In this document: positions 7,936 to 16,176 of the stretch, piece by piece
Position numbering within the stretch: position 1 is the first letter of the stretch
How the letters are laid out: each line of letters starts with the position of its first letter
NCBI GenBank assembly: GCA_005879655.1
Contig: VBJK01000071.1
Location: 1-46,883 of the forward strand
Length of the DNA stretch: 46,883 nt
Direction: 5' to 3'
From: Chloroflexota bacterium
GTDB lineage: Bacteria; Chloroflexota; Ktedonobacteria; Ktedonobacterales; Ktedonobacteraceae
Program-made: the position numbers and the translations under genes
The notes under the pieces: generated by a model
Told to the model about the DNA's origin: nothing
The model's input: only the letters and a program-made list of their open reading frames with translations
Databases searched by the model: none

Positions 7936-9252
7936 ATGTTTGAGAACGTTATACCTACTACTGCCGCAACGCCGCGTGTGCCTACGAGTAACACAAAATC
8001 TCATGGTTCATTGGATGCTGATATTATCATCAAAAATGCGCCCGATCCGGTCTTTGTCTCGGACTTGGAAGGAAAGATCCTCTCGGCCAATGATGCGGTC
8101 TACGAGTTATTGGGGTTCAGGACGGATGAAGTGTTGGAACAATCATTGTCGCGCTTTATTAGTCCTGAAGAGACACGCGAGTTCACTGCGGCGTTACGCG
8201 AAGTAATCGAACGTGGTGCAACGCGCAATGCTCGCCTGAATCCCCGTAGCGCATCAGGAGAGGTTATCTCAACAACTCTCAATGCGTCGGCCTTGCGTGA
8301 TGCCGATGGCAAAGTGATAGGGGCGATCGGTATTTTACGCGATATGAGAGAACTGGATAAAGCGCGAGCTTATGCCGATAGTTTGATTAAGAACGCGCCT
8401 GATCCGGTCTTTGTCTCGGATCTGGAGGGGAAGATCCTCTCGGCCAATGATGCGGTCTACGAGTTATTGGGGTTCAGGACGGATGAAGTATTAGAACAAT
8501 CATTGTCGCGCTTTATTAGTCCTGAAGAGACACGCGAGTTCACTGCGGCACTACGTGAAGTAATCGAGCGCGGGGTCATACGTAATACGCGTCTGAATCC
8601 GCGTAGTGCATCGGGAGAAGTCATTCCTACTAGCTTGAACGCGTCGGCCTTGCGTGATGCAGGTGGCAAAGTGATAGGAGCGATCGGTATTTTGCGCGAT
8701 ATGAGAGAACTGGATAAAGCTCTGGCCTATTCTGATAGTTTGATTAAGAACGCGCCCGATCCGGTCTTTGTCTCGGATCTGGAAGGAAAGATCTTACAGG
8801 CCAATGATGCAGTCTACGAGCTGTTGGGGTTTCGTCCCGATGAGGTGCTGGAACAGTCGCTGTCGCGCTTTATCAGTCCAGAGGAGACGCGCGAGTTCTT
8901 AGCGGCTCTGCGCGAAGTGATCGAGCGCGGTGTCACGCGTAATGCGCGTCTGAATCCGCGTAGTGCCTCCGGTGAAGTTATACCAACAACGTTGAATGCA
9001 TCGGCCCTGCGTGATACCGATGGCAAAGTGATAGGAGCAATCGGTATCTTGCGTGATATGCGCGCTTACGAGAAGGTTGTGCGCGATCTGCAAGAATCGA
9101 AGGCCGAACTACAGGAAAAGATTCTGGACCTGGAGAAGTTTGAAGAGGTGGTTGTGGGCCGTGAATTAAAGATGATTGCTCTAGAGAAGGAGATCGAGAA
9201 TCTCAAACGTGAACTAGAAAAGCTCAATCGAGGTCAGCATAAATGGACATAA
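7936..9252 (+). CDS. triple PAS-domain protein
   Basis: 438 residues with no membrane segment and no kinase domain. Three PAS domains follow one another with an exact 119-residue (357-bp) period, at about residues 31-149, 150-268 and 269-380. Each begins IKNAPDPVFVSDLEGKIL and contains YELLGFR, ALREVIERG and ASALRDxxGKVIGAIGILRDM. The copies are almost identical in protein and very similar in DNA, so they duplicated recently or are kept alike by conversion. The last ~50 residues are a coiled coil (LQEKILDLEKFEEVV and onward). The gene overlaps the next one by 10 bases, so the protein probably acts as a separate sensory subunit for the downstream histidine kinase. Ligand unknown. Start chosen at ATG 7936, which has a GGAG site. 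Confidence 0.88.
   Translation: MFENVIPTTAATPRVPTSNTKSHGSLDADIIIKNAPDPVFVSDLEGKILSANDAVYELLGFRTDEVLEQSLSRFISPEETREFTAALREVIERGATRNARLNPRSASGEVISTTLNASALRDADGKVIGAIGILRDMRELDKARAYADSLIKNAPDPVFVSDLEGKILSANDAVYELLGFRTDEVLEQSLSRFISPEETREFTAALREVIERGVIRNTRLNPRSASGEVIPTSLNASALRDAGGKVIGAIGILRDMRELDKALAYSDSLIKNAPDPVFVSDLEGKILQANDAVYELLGFRPDEVLEQSLSRFISPEETREFLAALREVIERGVTRNARLNPRSASGEVIPTTLNASALRDTDGKVIGAIGILRDMRAYEKVVRDLQESKAELQEKILDLEKFEEVVVGRELKMIALEKEIENLKRELEKLNRGQHKWT
8026..9072 (+). repeat. three tandem 357-bp direct repeats (PAS modules)
   Basis: Unit boundaries are near 8026, 8383 and 8740. Units 1 and 2 share long identical stretches; unit 3 differs at more wobble positions and has FRPDEV instead of FRTDEV. 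Three antisense open frames recur at exactly the same spacing, as expected from DNA-level repetition. Confidence 0.85.
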
Positions 9253-10406
9253 TGCAAAGGTCGCTATCTGAAGTGCTGACTTGCGAAGAGATGACATTAG
9301 AGCAACTTCGACAGGCATACAAAGAACTCTTGGCGCGTAAACAAGAGTTGGAGGTACGTGTACTTAAGAGTGAAGAGCGGCGGCGTGCCTTTTTGCATCT
9401 TCTGAGTGACCTGAATACATTCAATCGCAAACTCAATGATCAACGCAAAGCGATGATTCATATTCTGGCCGATTATGAGCAGGATCGCCGCCGCCTGGCC
9501 AAGCAGACCGAGCGTTTAGATAACTCGCGCAGAGCGTTGCTACACATTTTGCAAGACTCGCATAAGTCCAATTTGCGCTTAGAGAATAGCCGTAAAGCCA
9601 TGATTCACATCATGAGCGATCTCAAAGAGACCACTGAAGAGGTAAAGCAGCGCGAACAGGAGTTGCGGGAGAAGCAGGAACAGCTCGTACAGGCGGGAAA
9701 GCTGGCCACATTGGGTGAGTTGACGACGGGTGTTGCCCACGAATTAAATAATCCATTAAACAATATTGGTTTGTTCATTGGCAACGCTATTGATCTGATT
9801 GAGCTGGATTTAGTCGAGACGGAGTATGAGCGTATCTTGCAGGAGCTATCGAGCGCTATGCAGCAAGTGCGTAAGGCAACCGAGATTATCTCACATTTGC
9901 GCACATTTGGCCGTGCAGCATCGGTGAGCCGAGAACTGGTGAGTCTTACTCAGGTCGTGCAGCGCTCACTTGCACTGATGCGTGAACAGCTACGTTTGCG
10001 CCAGATTGAAGTACAGTGCCATTTTCCTGAACAGGATGTTCTTGTGATGGGCAACGGTATTCAATTGGAACAGGTTTTCATTAATCTGCTGACAAATGCA
10101 CGCGATGCGCTGGTCAATGCAACGAGAAAGGTGATCACCATCCAATGTGAGACGCATGGGAACATGGTAGATATTCAAGTGAGTGATACCGGGCCGGGGA
10201 TACCTATAGGACTCGAACAGCGCATCTTTGATCCCTTCTTTACGACAAAGGAGGTAGGTACAGGAACAGGTCTTGGCTTATCCATCACATATGGTATTAT
10301 TAAAGAGCATCAGGGAATCATTACTGTAGGAAATCATCCTGGTAAAGGGGCCGTGTTTTTGGTCCAACTGCCACTGGTGAGAGAGGAGTCTGTTGGGGGA
10401 TGCTAG
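9243..10406 (+). CDS. soluble sensor histidine kinase
   Basis: 387 residues, cytoplasmic. Residues ~1-150 are a long coiled coil carrying four copies of a motif R-(R/K)-A-x-x-H-(I/L)-x-x-D, with the histidines at 52, 73, 101 and 122, spaced by multiples of seven. HisKA follows with GVAHELNNPLNN (phospho-acceptor His166, the NtrB/ZraS-like H box), then HATPase with NLLTNARDAL, DTGPGIP and GTGTGLGLS. No sensor domain of its own is seen; input probably comes from the triple-PAS protein, whose gene it overlaps by 10 bases. The downstream REC-kinase gene starts one base after its stop, so the three genes form one tightly coupled operon. Confidence 0.9.
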   Translation: MDIMQRSLSEVLTCEEMTLEQLRQAYKELLARKQELEVRVLKSEERRRAFLHLLSDLNTFNRKLNDQRKAMIHILADYEQDRRRLAKQTERLDNSRRALLHILQDSHKSNLRLENSRKAMIHIMSDLKETTEEVKQREQELREKQEQLVQAGKLATLGELTTGVAHELNNPLNNIGLFIGNAIDLIELDLVETEYERILQELSSAMQQVRKATEIISHLRTFGRAASVSRELVSLTQVVQRSLALMREQLRLRQIEVQCHFPEQDVLVMGNGIQLEQVFINLLTNARDALVNATRKVITIQCETHGNMVDIQVSDTGPGIPIGLEQRIFDPFFTTKEVGTGTGLGLSITYGIIKEHQGIITVGNHPGKGAVFLVQLPLVREESVGGC

Positions 10407-10407
10407 T

Positions 10408-11622
10408 ATGAGCCAACCGTATATTCTGATCGTTGACGATGACACTGCGCTATTACAGGCACTGCCGCAAGCCCTGTATTTGCGTATGAAGAATATCAAG
10501 GTCGATACCTGTGATTCTGCTCTGGATGCTCTAGAGCGCGTGCGTAAATACGATTATGATGCCATTGTCAGCGACATTAAGATGCCAGGCATGGATGGAC
10601 TGGCCTTGTTGGGCAAGGTACGAGAGTTGCGTCCTGATACACCTACACTGCTAATTACAGGTCATGGCGATCATAGCCTGGCTATTCAGGCATTGCGCGG
10701 TGGCGCTTACGATTTTATTCAGAAGCCAATCGAGCGCGAGTACTTTGTTGCTGCTTTGCAGCGTGCCATTCAAACTCGTCAGCTGCGTCGCCAGGTAGCA
10801 GAACAACAACGCGCCTTAGAAGATTATGCCAAATCGCTGGAGCAGACGGTACAGGAGCGTACACGCGAGTTGATAGCTGCGAATGCTGCGAAGGATGAAT
10901 TCTTGAGTATGGCCTCGCATGAACTCAAGACGCCGCTGGCCAGTTTGAAGGGGATGACGCAGCTGTTGCGCCGTCGTATGGAGCGTACGGGATCTACTGA
11001 AGTTGCCAATCTGATCAATATGGAAAATGCCATTCGTCGTATAGAGATACTGGTGAATGACCTGTTGAATCTCTCATTTATTGAGATGGGCATGTTTTCT
11101 CTGTACCAGAAACCCTGCGCTATGGGTGAGCTATGTCAGCGCTTGGTAGATGAGTATATTGCGGGTACTAACCCACGGCCTACTGTGCTTTTAGATCTAC
11201 CTGAGCAATATATAGAGGCGGAGGTGGATGTTGATCGTTTGGGGCAGGTGATCATTAATCTGCTCTCGAATGCGCGTAAGTATTCCTCACCAGGGTCTGC
11301 TATTCGTATGATGTTGCGGCAGACGCAGGATGAGTGTGTGATCTCTGTCTGTGACACGGGTGTTGGTATTTCAGCGGAAGTGTTGCCTTATATCTTTGAG
11401 CGTTTTTATCGCGTGCCCGATATTGAAGTACAGACTGGATCAAGTATTGGTTTGGGGCTAGGTTTGTATATCTCCAATCAGATTGTGGTGCGACATGGTG
11501 GGCATATCGATGTGCAAAGTACGCCTGGTAAAGGGAGTATTTTCTCTGTGGTGCTCCCCCTTGCGATGCAGGTTATAGAGCCTGTGCAGACTATTCCTCC
11601 TCCTCACACACAGATGCTTTAG
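10408..11622 (+). CDS. hybrid protein: receiver domain followed by histidine kinase
   Basis: 404 residues from ATG 10408, chosen over an upstream in-frame TTG at 10393 because GGGGGA sits 7 bases before it. The receiver domain (residues ~5-125) has the acidic cluster DDD10-12, phospho-acceptor Asp56 in VSDIKMPGMDGL, TGHGD and KP. A coiled coil (~125-160) leads to HisKA with SMASHELKTPLASLKG (His171) and to HATPase with NLLSNARKYS, DTGVGIS and GLGLGLYIS. Receiver-before-kinase order is typical of proteins that take phosphate from an upstream kinase and change their own kinase output. It is the last gene of the PAS-kinase-hybrid operon and likely the next phosphorelay step. No DNA-binding domain; the final output is not encoded here. 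Confidence 0.9.
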   Translation: MSQPYILIVDDDTALLQALPQALYLRMKNIKVDTCDSALDALERVRKYDYDAIVSDIKMPGMDGLALLGKVRELRPDTPTLLITGHGDHSLAIQALRGGAYDFIQKPIEREYFVAALQRAIQTRQLRRQVAEQQRALEDYAKSLEQTVQERTRELIAANAAKDEFLSMASHELKTPLASLKGMTQLLRRRMERTGSTEVANLINMENAIRRIEILVNDLLNLSFIEMGMFSLYQKPCAMGELCQRLVDEYIAGTNPRPTVLLDLPEQYIEAEVDVDRLGQVIINLLSNARKYSSPGSAIRMMLRQTQDECVISVCDTGVGISAEVLPYIFERFYRVPDIEVQTGSSIGLGLGLYISNQIVVRHGGHIDVQSTPGKGSIFSVVLPLAMQVIEPVQTIPPPHTQML

Positions 11623-11709
11623 CTATTGAGGCTCATGCAATCTTGCATAAACTGAGTGGCATCCTGGCTTGGCTACTGATTTGCTTTCTGTTAAAGTTCT
11701 CCTACATAG

Positions 11710-11738
11710 TTGCCAACCTCCAGCGTGCTTGCTATACT
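11710..11738 (+). promoter_or_regulatory. sigma70-type promoter
   Basis: TTGCCA (11710-11715), 17-base spacer, TATACT (11733-11738), 59 bases upstream of the epimerase start. Confidence 0.6.
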
Positions 11739-11797
11739 CAGCTCAGAATGCAGGGGTGTGCTAAAGTTTCTAGTAAGGTAAACTGAGGAGAAAAATT

Positions 11798-12838
11798 TTG
11801 AAAGTATTAGTAACGGGAGCCGCTGGCTTTCTGGGCGGCCATCTTATCGATATGCTTATTGAGCGGGGCGATGATGTAAGAGCAATGGTACGCCCAATTG
11901 AAGATGCACAGCGCTTGCGAGCACTCGATAATGTAGATGTCGTCTATGGAGATCTCACCAATCCTGAATCGCTAAAACTTGCTGTACAGGGTATGCAGTG
12001 TGTCTACAACGTGGCAGCAAAAACGGGACCGTGGGGTACGGAAGAAGCCTATCATGCGATTAATGTACGCGGCTTAACCGATCTGCTTCTTGCAGCTATG
12101 GAGGCCGGTGTGCAACGCATCGTGCACACTAGTTCGATAACTGTCTATGGACATAACCTGCGTGGTCTGGTGACTGAAGATCACCCTTATCATGCCGAGG
12201 ATAACCCGTACAGTCGCACGAAAATCGCCGGTGAAAAAGTCATTGCAGGTATGGTAAAGGATCGGGGCGCGCCTGTGGTGATTGTGCGTCCGGGCTGGAT
12301 TTATGGGCCGCGCGATAATGCGAGCTTTGCACGCTACGTCTCGCTGGTGGAGTCGGGCAAGCTCTTTTTCTTTGGCCCAGGCAACAATATTGTGCCGATC
12401 GTCCATGTACGCGATGTCGCTCAGGGCTTAATCAAGGCTGGCAATGCCGGTGACGAGGTAGTTGGTCGTGCATATACGTTGGCTGATGATCGGCGTGTTA
12501 CGCAGGAGGAGTACTTGAATACTATAGCGGATGAGCTGGGAGTGAAGCGGCTGTCATTGCATGTTCCCTTCGCTCCTTTGTATGCGGCGGGTCGTAGCGC
12601 TGAGCTGCTCTGGCAGGCAATGGGACGCCGTAATGCTGCTCCACCACCGCTGACGACGTATGGAGTGACGTTGCAGGGGCGCGATCAGCAGTTTTCCATT
12701 GAGCGCGCACGCCAAGAGCTGGGCTATGCTCCTGAATATGATGTCAAGCGTGGCGTTGCAGAGGGCGTGCGTTGGTATCAGGAGAGCAAACAGGGACGTG
12801 AGGGAAACCAGACGCGTGAAACTGTACAGGCAAAATAA
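11798..12838 (+). CDS. NAD-dependent epimerase/dehydratase (extended SDR)
   Basis: 346 residues from a TTG start supported by GAGGAG 7 bases upstream. The N-terminal Rossmann motif is VTGAAGFLGGH (TGxxGxxG), followed by Asp-containing VDVVYGDL and the NVAAKTG segment. The catalytic pair is Tyr138/Lys142 in YSRTK, with Ser in HTSSITVYG. The PGWIYGPRD segment and C-terminal substrate-binding lobe match the 3-beta-hydroxysteroid dehydrogenase/sugar epimerase branch. The substrate cannot be told from sequence. It has its own promoter, and a hairpin follows the stop. Confident family, open substrate. Confidence 0.85.
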   Translation: MKVLVTGAAGFLGGHLIDMLIERGDDVRAMVRPIEDAQRLRALDNVDVVYGDLTNPESLKLAVQGMQCVYNVAAKTGPWGTEEAYHAINVRGLTDLLLAAMEAGVQRIVHTSSITVYGHNLRGLVTEDHPYHAEDNPYSRTKIAGEKVIAGMVKDRGAPVVIVRPGWIYGPRDNASFARYVSLVESGKLFFFGPGNNIVPIVHVRDVAQGLIKAGNAGDEVVGRAYTLADDRRVTQEEYLNTIADELGVKRLSLHVPFAPLYAAGRSAELLWQAMGRRNAAPPPLTTYGVTLQGRDQQFSIERARQELGYAPEYDVKRGVAEGVRWYQESKQGREGNQTRETVQAK

Positions 12839-12850
12839 GGATATGCACAA

Positions 12851-12891
12851 CAACTACGACCATCATCAAGAAGCGCTGCTGGTCGTAGTTG
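12851..12891 (+). terminator. hairpin between epimerase and nitrilase genes
   Basis: CAACTACGACCA at 12851-12862 pairs perfectly with 12880-12891; the loop is 17 bases. No U-tract follows, so it may be a weak terminator or an mRNA-stabilising or attenuating structure ahead of the gene at 12912. Confidence 0.45.
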
Positions 12892-12911
12892 AGCTTCAAT
12901 AGAAGAGATTT

Positions 12912-13718
12912 ATGCAAGTTAATATCGCAGTTGCTCAGTGTACCGTTGCTCAATTTGACATGGAAGCCAACCTGAGCAAAGCAGAGCATTTTATACAACA
13001 GGCAGTACAGCAAAAAGCTCACATTATCGTGTTCCCAGAGGATTTTGTCACAGGACCCCTCAACGGCAACCCTGCATATGTTGATGGTGAAAGTCGTTAC
13101 GCGCACCATTTTCAGCGACTGGCTGTACAGTATGCCATCGATATCGTACCAGGATCGATCATTGAGGGCGCAGGTGGGAAGCTGTATAACACAGCCTATT
13201 ACATCGATAAAGAGGGAACCATCAGGGGGCGTTATCGCAAAGTTCATCTCTGGCATCCCGAAAGAAGCTATCTTACAGCTGGTAACGAACATCCAGTATT
13301 TGAGACGGCCTATGGCAAGGTTGGATTGATCATTTGCTGGGATTTAATGTTTCCTGAAGTGTTTCGTGTTATGGTCCGTCAGGGGGTGCAGCTCGTGATC
13401 TGTCCCAGCTACTGGTGCCTGGAAGATGCAGGTGTTGGCCTGCTACACGATGCACAGGCAGAGATAAAATTGGTCAATGCATTATGCACCGCCAGGGCCT
13501 TTGAACACGAACTTGTGCTTGTTTATGCGAATGCAGCAGCAACTGATAACGTAGGAAATGAGACCTTGCTCGGTCTATCGCAGATTACGGTCCCATTCAA
13601 AGGAGCTTTAGTGGCTCTGCAACATAACCGTGAGAGTTTCTTTGTGCAGAGCGTGGATATGGCGATACTCGACGATGCGGAACGTGCGTATACCATTAGA
13701 AAAGATTTATTTGAGTAG
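12912..13718 (+). CDS. carbon-nitrogen hydrolase (nitrilase superfamily)
   Basis: 268 residues, a full single-domain length for the family. The catalytic triad is visible: Glu43 in VFPEDF, Lys110 in RGRYRKVHLWHPE, and nucleophile Cys142 in GLIICWDLMFPE. Such enzymes hydrolyse amides or nitriles of small molecules in the cytoplasm (omega-amidase, N-carbamoyl amidase and related activities). Which one applies cannot be decided here. The start follows AGAAGAG. The 3' end overlaps the convergent glycosyltransferase gene by 12 bases. Confidence 0.88.
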   Translation: MQVNIAVAQCTVAQFDMEANLSKAEHFIQQAVQQKAHIIVFPEDFVTGPLNGNPAYVDGESRYAHHFQRLAVQYAIDIVPGSIIEGAGGKLYNTAYYIDKEGTIRGRYRKVHLWHPERSYLTAGNEHPVFETAYGKVGLIICWDLMFPEVFRVMVRQGVQLVICPSYWCLEDAGVGLLHDAQAEIKLVNALCTARAFEHELVLVYANAAATDNVGNETLLGLSQITVPFKGALVALQHNRESFFVQSVDMAILDDAERAYTIRKDLFE

Positions 13719-15233
13719 CGAGACCTCTTCTTTTAGCGCTGTTGGTAGCAGCTTGCGCTGGCGCACTTGCAGCCAGTTGCAGAGATAGGCCAGGGTAAGC
13801 AAGACAAAGCACGCGTTTCTTATAGCCACCATTTGTGCGAAATTGGGGGCATATGGGATGAGGGTGGGGTCATTGACGGGACGTGAGTAATAGAAAATGA
13901 AGATGTAAGTTGTTAAGGCAGAGATGCTCCCCCAGGCCAGTAGCCAGATAAGATCGAACGCACCAGCGTAGGCGAGCAACGGCATCAGCCAGATGAGGTA
14001 TTGCGGACTAAAGACCTTACCAGTAGCAATGAACACGAGCAAGAGGGCAATACTTGCCTGCGTCAGGTCCAGTTTCCCACGCCATTGCATGAAGAGTGTG
14101 AACGTAATACCCGCGATAAGTAATAAGCTACATATGAGTGATACTGTCCGTTCAAGAGCACTGATGATATTAGTTGAGCCAAAGCTATAGATAATCTTGA
14201 TCGGAAAACCAAAATCGTTGCCTAACCATAGAAACGTACTGCCGAGCGCTTCAACCTGAATGGGACGGTGTAAGAAGTAGCTGAGTTGACTGACAACAGC
14301 TCCCTGGAAGTCGAGTAGCGCAAAGAAGCCTGTTATACCCAGCACAAGGCCAAAGAACCAGAGCGCCGCAGGGCACCCACAAGGGATGCCCCTACAATGG
14401 TACGAACGCTCATCACAGGCTGCTTCGTACCATTGTAGGGGCATCCCTTGTGGGTGCCCTGCGGACCCCTTATTTGACCGGTCTTGTCCCTTGTGGGTGC
14501 CCTGCGCGGTACCCTGCGCGGTACCCTGCGCGGTGCCCTGCGGAGTGAGCTTTTTCGTTTGCTGTTCCGCAATGAAGAGTGCTGGGAGTAGTAATGCGGG
14601 ATAGAGTTTTAAGAGCGTCCCAAAGGCTAGAGCAATATACGCTATGTTCCAGTGTTTGCGTTCAGCCGCGATGATGCAGATCAGCGTGAGCGCTGCTGGT
14701 AGCAAATCAAAGCGCTGCTGTGCCGTTGGAATCGCGCCGAGGAAAAGGTAGAGTGCGAAGACGGGTGCTGAATTGCGTGGTCCATAGCGTCGCAGTAGCC
14801 AGTAGATCAAAGCCGCTACCAGCGCCATCCAGAGGGCGAAGGCGAATTGATAGTATGGTAATGGCGCGAACAGCGCTAGTGAGAATAGCACCAGCGTTAA
14901 CGGTGGATATTCTAGGGGTAAGAGATGGAACGCTGGCTGAGACGTTGTGAGCGACAGAAAGGAGCATTGTCCCGCAGGCAACAAGGCCAGCGCGCTACTT
15001 CCCAGCCAGAATGTGAGCGCGTAGCACTGATAGCGAGCTGGATCAGTGATGGGAAGAAAAACCTGCCAGGATAAGCCACCGAAAATACAGATCGTCACCA
15101 CAATGATCGGCAGATAGGCGAGCAGGCCACTATGAGCCTGAAATACATCGAAAATATAAAAGAGCGAAATTTTACCTTTACTAACGCTCTTTGCTTGTGC
15201 TTGTTCTTGCCACAAAAGCTGTTCTTTCCCCAT
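13707..15233 (-). CDS. polytopic membrane glycosyltransferase, GT87/DUF2029-like, with in-frame repeat insertion
   Basis: About 508 residues from the ATG at 15233 (an earlier in-frame start at 15332 is less likely). There are around ten hydrophobic helices, for example LLAYLPIIVVTICIFGG, LALLPAG and VFIATGKVFSPQYLIWLMPLLAYAG. The motif GKVFSPQYLIWLMPL is characteristic of the GT-C mannosyltransferase-like DUF2029 family, which uses polyprenyl-phosphate sugars at the membrane outer face. The middle is odd. Between FIAEQQTKKL and FFGLVLGITGFF lies a ~60-residue hydrophilic stretch (QGTAQGTAQGTAQGTHKG and onward, then GIPCGCPAALW) encoded entirely by the palindromic repeat at 14367-14463 and its satellites. 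The frame is maintained. Function after this insertion is uncertain. Confidence 0.75.
   Translation of the reverse strand: MGKEQLLWQEQAQAKSVSKGKISLFYIFDVFQAHSGLLAYLPIIVVTICIFGGLSWQVFLPITDPARYQCYALTFWLGSSALALLPAGQCSFLSLTTSQPAFHLLPLEYPPLTLVLFSLALFAPLPYYQFAFALWMALVAALIYWLLRRYGPRNSAPVFALYLFLGAIPTAQQRFDLLPAALTLICIIAAERKHWNIAYIALAFGTLLKLYPALLLPALFIAEQQTKKLTPQGTAQGTAQGTAQGTHKGQDRSNKGSAGHPQGMPLQWYEAACDERSYHCRGIPCGCPAALWFFGLVLGITGFFALLDFQGAVVSQLSYFLHRPIQVEALGSTFLWLGNDFGFPIKIIYSFGSTNIISALERTVSLICSLLLIAGITFTLFMQWRGKLDLTQASIALLLVFIATGKVFSPQYLIWLMPLLAYAGAFDLIWLLAWGSISALTTYIFIFYYSRPVNDPTLIPYAPNFAQMVAIRNACFVLLTLAYLCNWLQVRQRKLLPTALKEEVSLLK
14367..14463. repeat. palindromic repeat with perfect 40-bp arms, inside a coding region
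   Basis: 14367-14406 is the exact reverse complement of 14424-14463, separated by 17 bases. Arms contain GGGATGCCCCTACAATGG. A similar but imperfect palindrome is at 42793-42883, and half-copies are at 36729-36762 and 42904-42929. Directly downstream (about 14475-14545) are further half-copies ending in three short direct repeats of a GCGGTACCCTGC-type unit, which encode QGTAQGTAQGT in the host gene. Confidence 0.9.
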
Positions 15234-15503
15234 TTGACATGGTTCTTTGGTAGTGCTACAATCCCGATATGATGGCAGGGAATAGCCTCTCCTATATCTA
15301 TGAGCACAACCGTATATACAACGATTTTCCATAGGAGCTATCCCTTGGTCGTTGTTCCCTGCTGCTCGTTTCTATAAGGCTGACTATTTGTGCATCTTAC
15401 AAGACGAGTGGTGTGTGAGACAAGTCACGTGTTTATCATAACCTGCTTGTTGGGTGATTATGAAAGTCTGTCTAGTGCAAAAACAAAAGAGGTGATAGGG
15501 ATT

Positions 15504-15586
15504 GGGGGTCCAGGGGGCGAAGCCTCTTGGCGGAGTTTGGGGTGTCCCCAAATTTTCCCATACCCAAAGGTTTTTGGGATGCTGCA
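15504..15586 (-). repeat. dispersed multi-hairpin repeat, full copy
   Basis: On the minus strand: TGCAGCATCCCAAAAACC, then TTTGGGTATGGG, AATTTGGGGACACCCCAAA, CTCCGCCAAGAGG, and CTTCGCCCCCTGGACCCCC. Lies in the leader of the peroxiredoxin gene, ending 23 bases before its start. Confidence 0.85.
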
Positions 15587-15609
15587 CTACGGAAGGATAG
15601 ATATAAACA

Positions 15610-16095
15610 ATGGACAGTAGAAATCGTACACAGACAAAGACTTTGAAGGTTGGCGACGTTGCACCGGATTTCGTGCTAAAGACGGCAGAGAAACAAGACT
15701 GGCGTCTCAGTGATTTTCGGGGTAAGAAGAACGTTGTCCTGGCATTCATTCCTTTTGCCTTCAGCGGCGTCTGTTCGACACAATTGCCCTCGTATGAGGC
15801 TGAGCTGAACCGTTTTCACGATTTTAGTACAGAAGTAGTCTCTATTAGCATGGATAACACCCATGCGCTAGCTGCTTGGGCGAAGTCCATGCACACGACG
15901 TTTCCGTTGCTTGCCGATTTCTATCCACAGGGGAAAGTAGTCGATCTCTACGGTGTACGTCATGCGAACGGTATGGCGGAACGTGCGCTATTTGTGATAG
16001 ATAAAGAGGGTATTATTCGCTACATCGAGGTAGTACACGCCGTGGGTGAGATTCCTAATAATGAGGATTTGTTTGAGGCATTGCGCAAGCTGTAG
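15610..16095 (+). CDS. 1-Cys peroxiredoxin (AhpC/TSA family)
   Basis: 161 residues, typical for AhpE/BCP-like peroxiredoxins that reduce H2O2 and organic peroxides in the cytoplasm. The peroxidatic Cys55 is in [12 protein letters not shown]. It replaces the common PLAFTGVCTxE pattern with Gln in the Glu position. No other cysteine is present, so no intramolecular resolving disulfide is possible and an external thiol must recycle it. The thioredoxin-fold segments [18 protein letters not shown] and [13 protein letters not shown] are intact. The start has GGAAGGA upstream; a repeat copy ends just before it and a strong terminator follows. Confidence 0.92.
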   Translation: MDSRNRTQTKTLKVGDVAPDFVLKTAEKQDWRLSDFRGKKNVVLAFIPFAFSGVCSTQLPSYEAELNRFHDFSTEVVSISMDNTHALAAWAKSMHTTFPLLADFYPQGKVVDLYGVRHANGMAERALFVIDKEGIIRYIEVVHAVGEIPNNEDLFEALRKL

Positions 16096-16123
16096 CGTTT
16101 GCTTGCTCGTTGCATAGAAATCC

Positions 16124-16154
16124 AAAGCTCATGTTGGTGAAACGTGAGCTTTTT
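16124..16154 (+). terminator. Rho-independent terminator after peroxiredoxin
   Basis: AAAGCTCATGTT (16124-16135) pairs with AACGTGAGCTTT (16141-16152) with one G-U pair and a 5-base loop, ending in a short T run. It lies 28 bases after the stop. Confidence 0.8.
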
Positions 16155-16176
16155 GTGCTAAAGAGGATTATAAGCT

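Noticed and set aside
8100..9026. Three antisense 70-codon open frames at regular spacing
   Set aside because: They recur only because the PAS modules are repeated on the other strand.
8026..9072. Regular repeats considered as a CRISPR-like array
   Set aside because: Units are 357 bp, contiguous, and encode PAS domains without spacers.
12744..13292. Antisense 182-codon frame over the nitrilase gene
   Set aside because: The plus strand has the full catalytic triad; the antisense product resembles nothing.
14386..14604. Plus-strand open frame over the palindromic repeat
   Set aside because: It is a by-product of the palindrome and lies opposite the glycosyltransferase gene.
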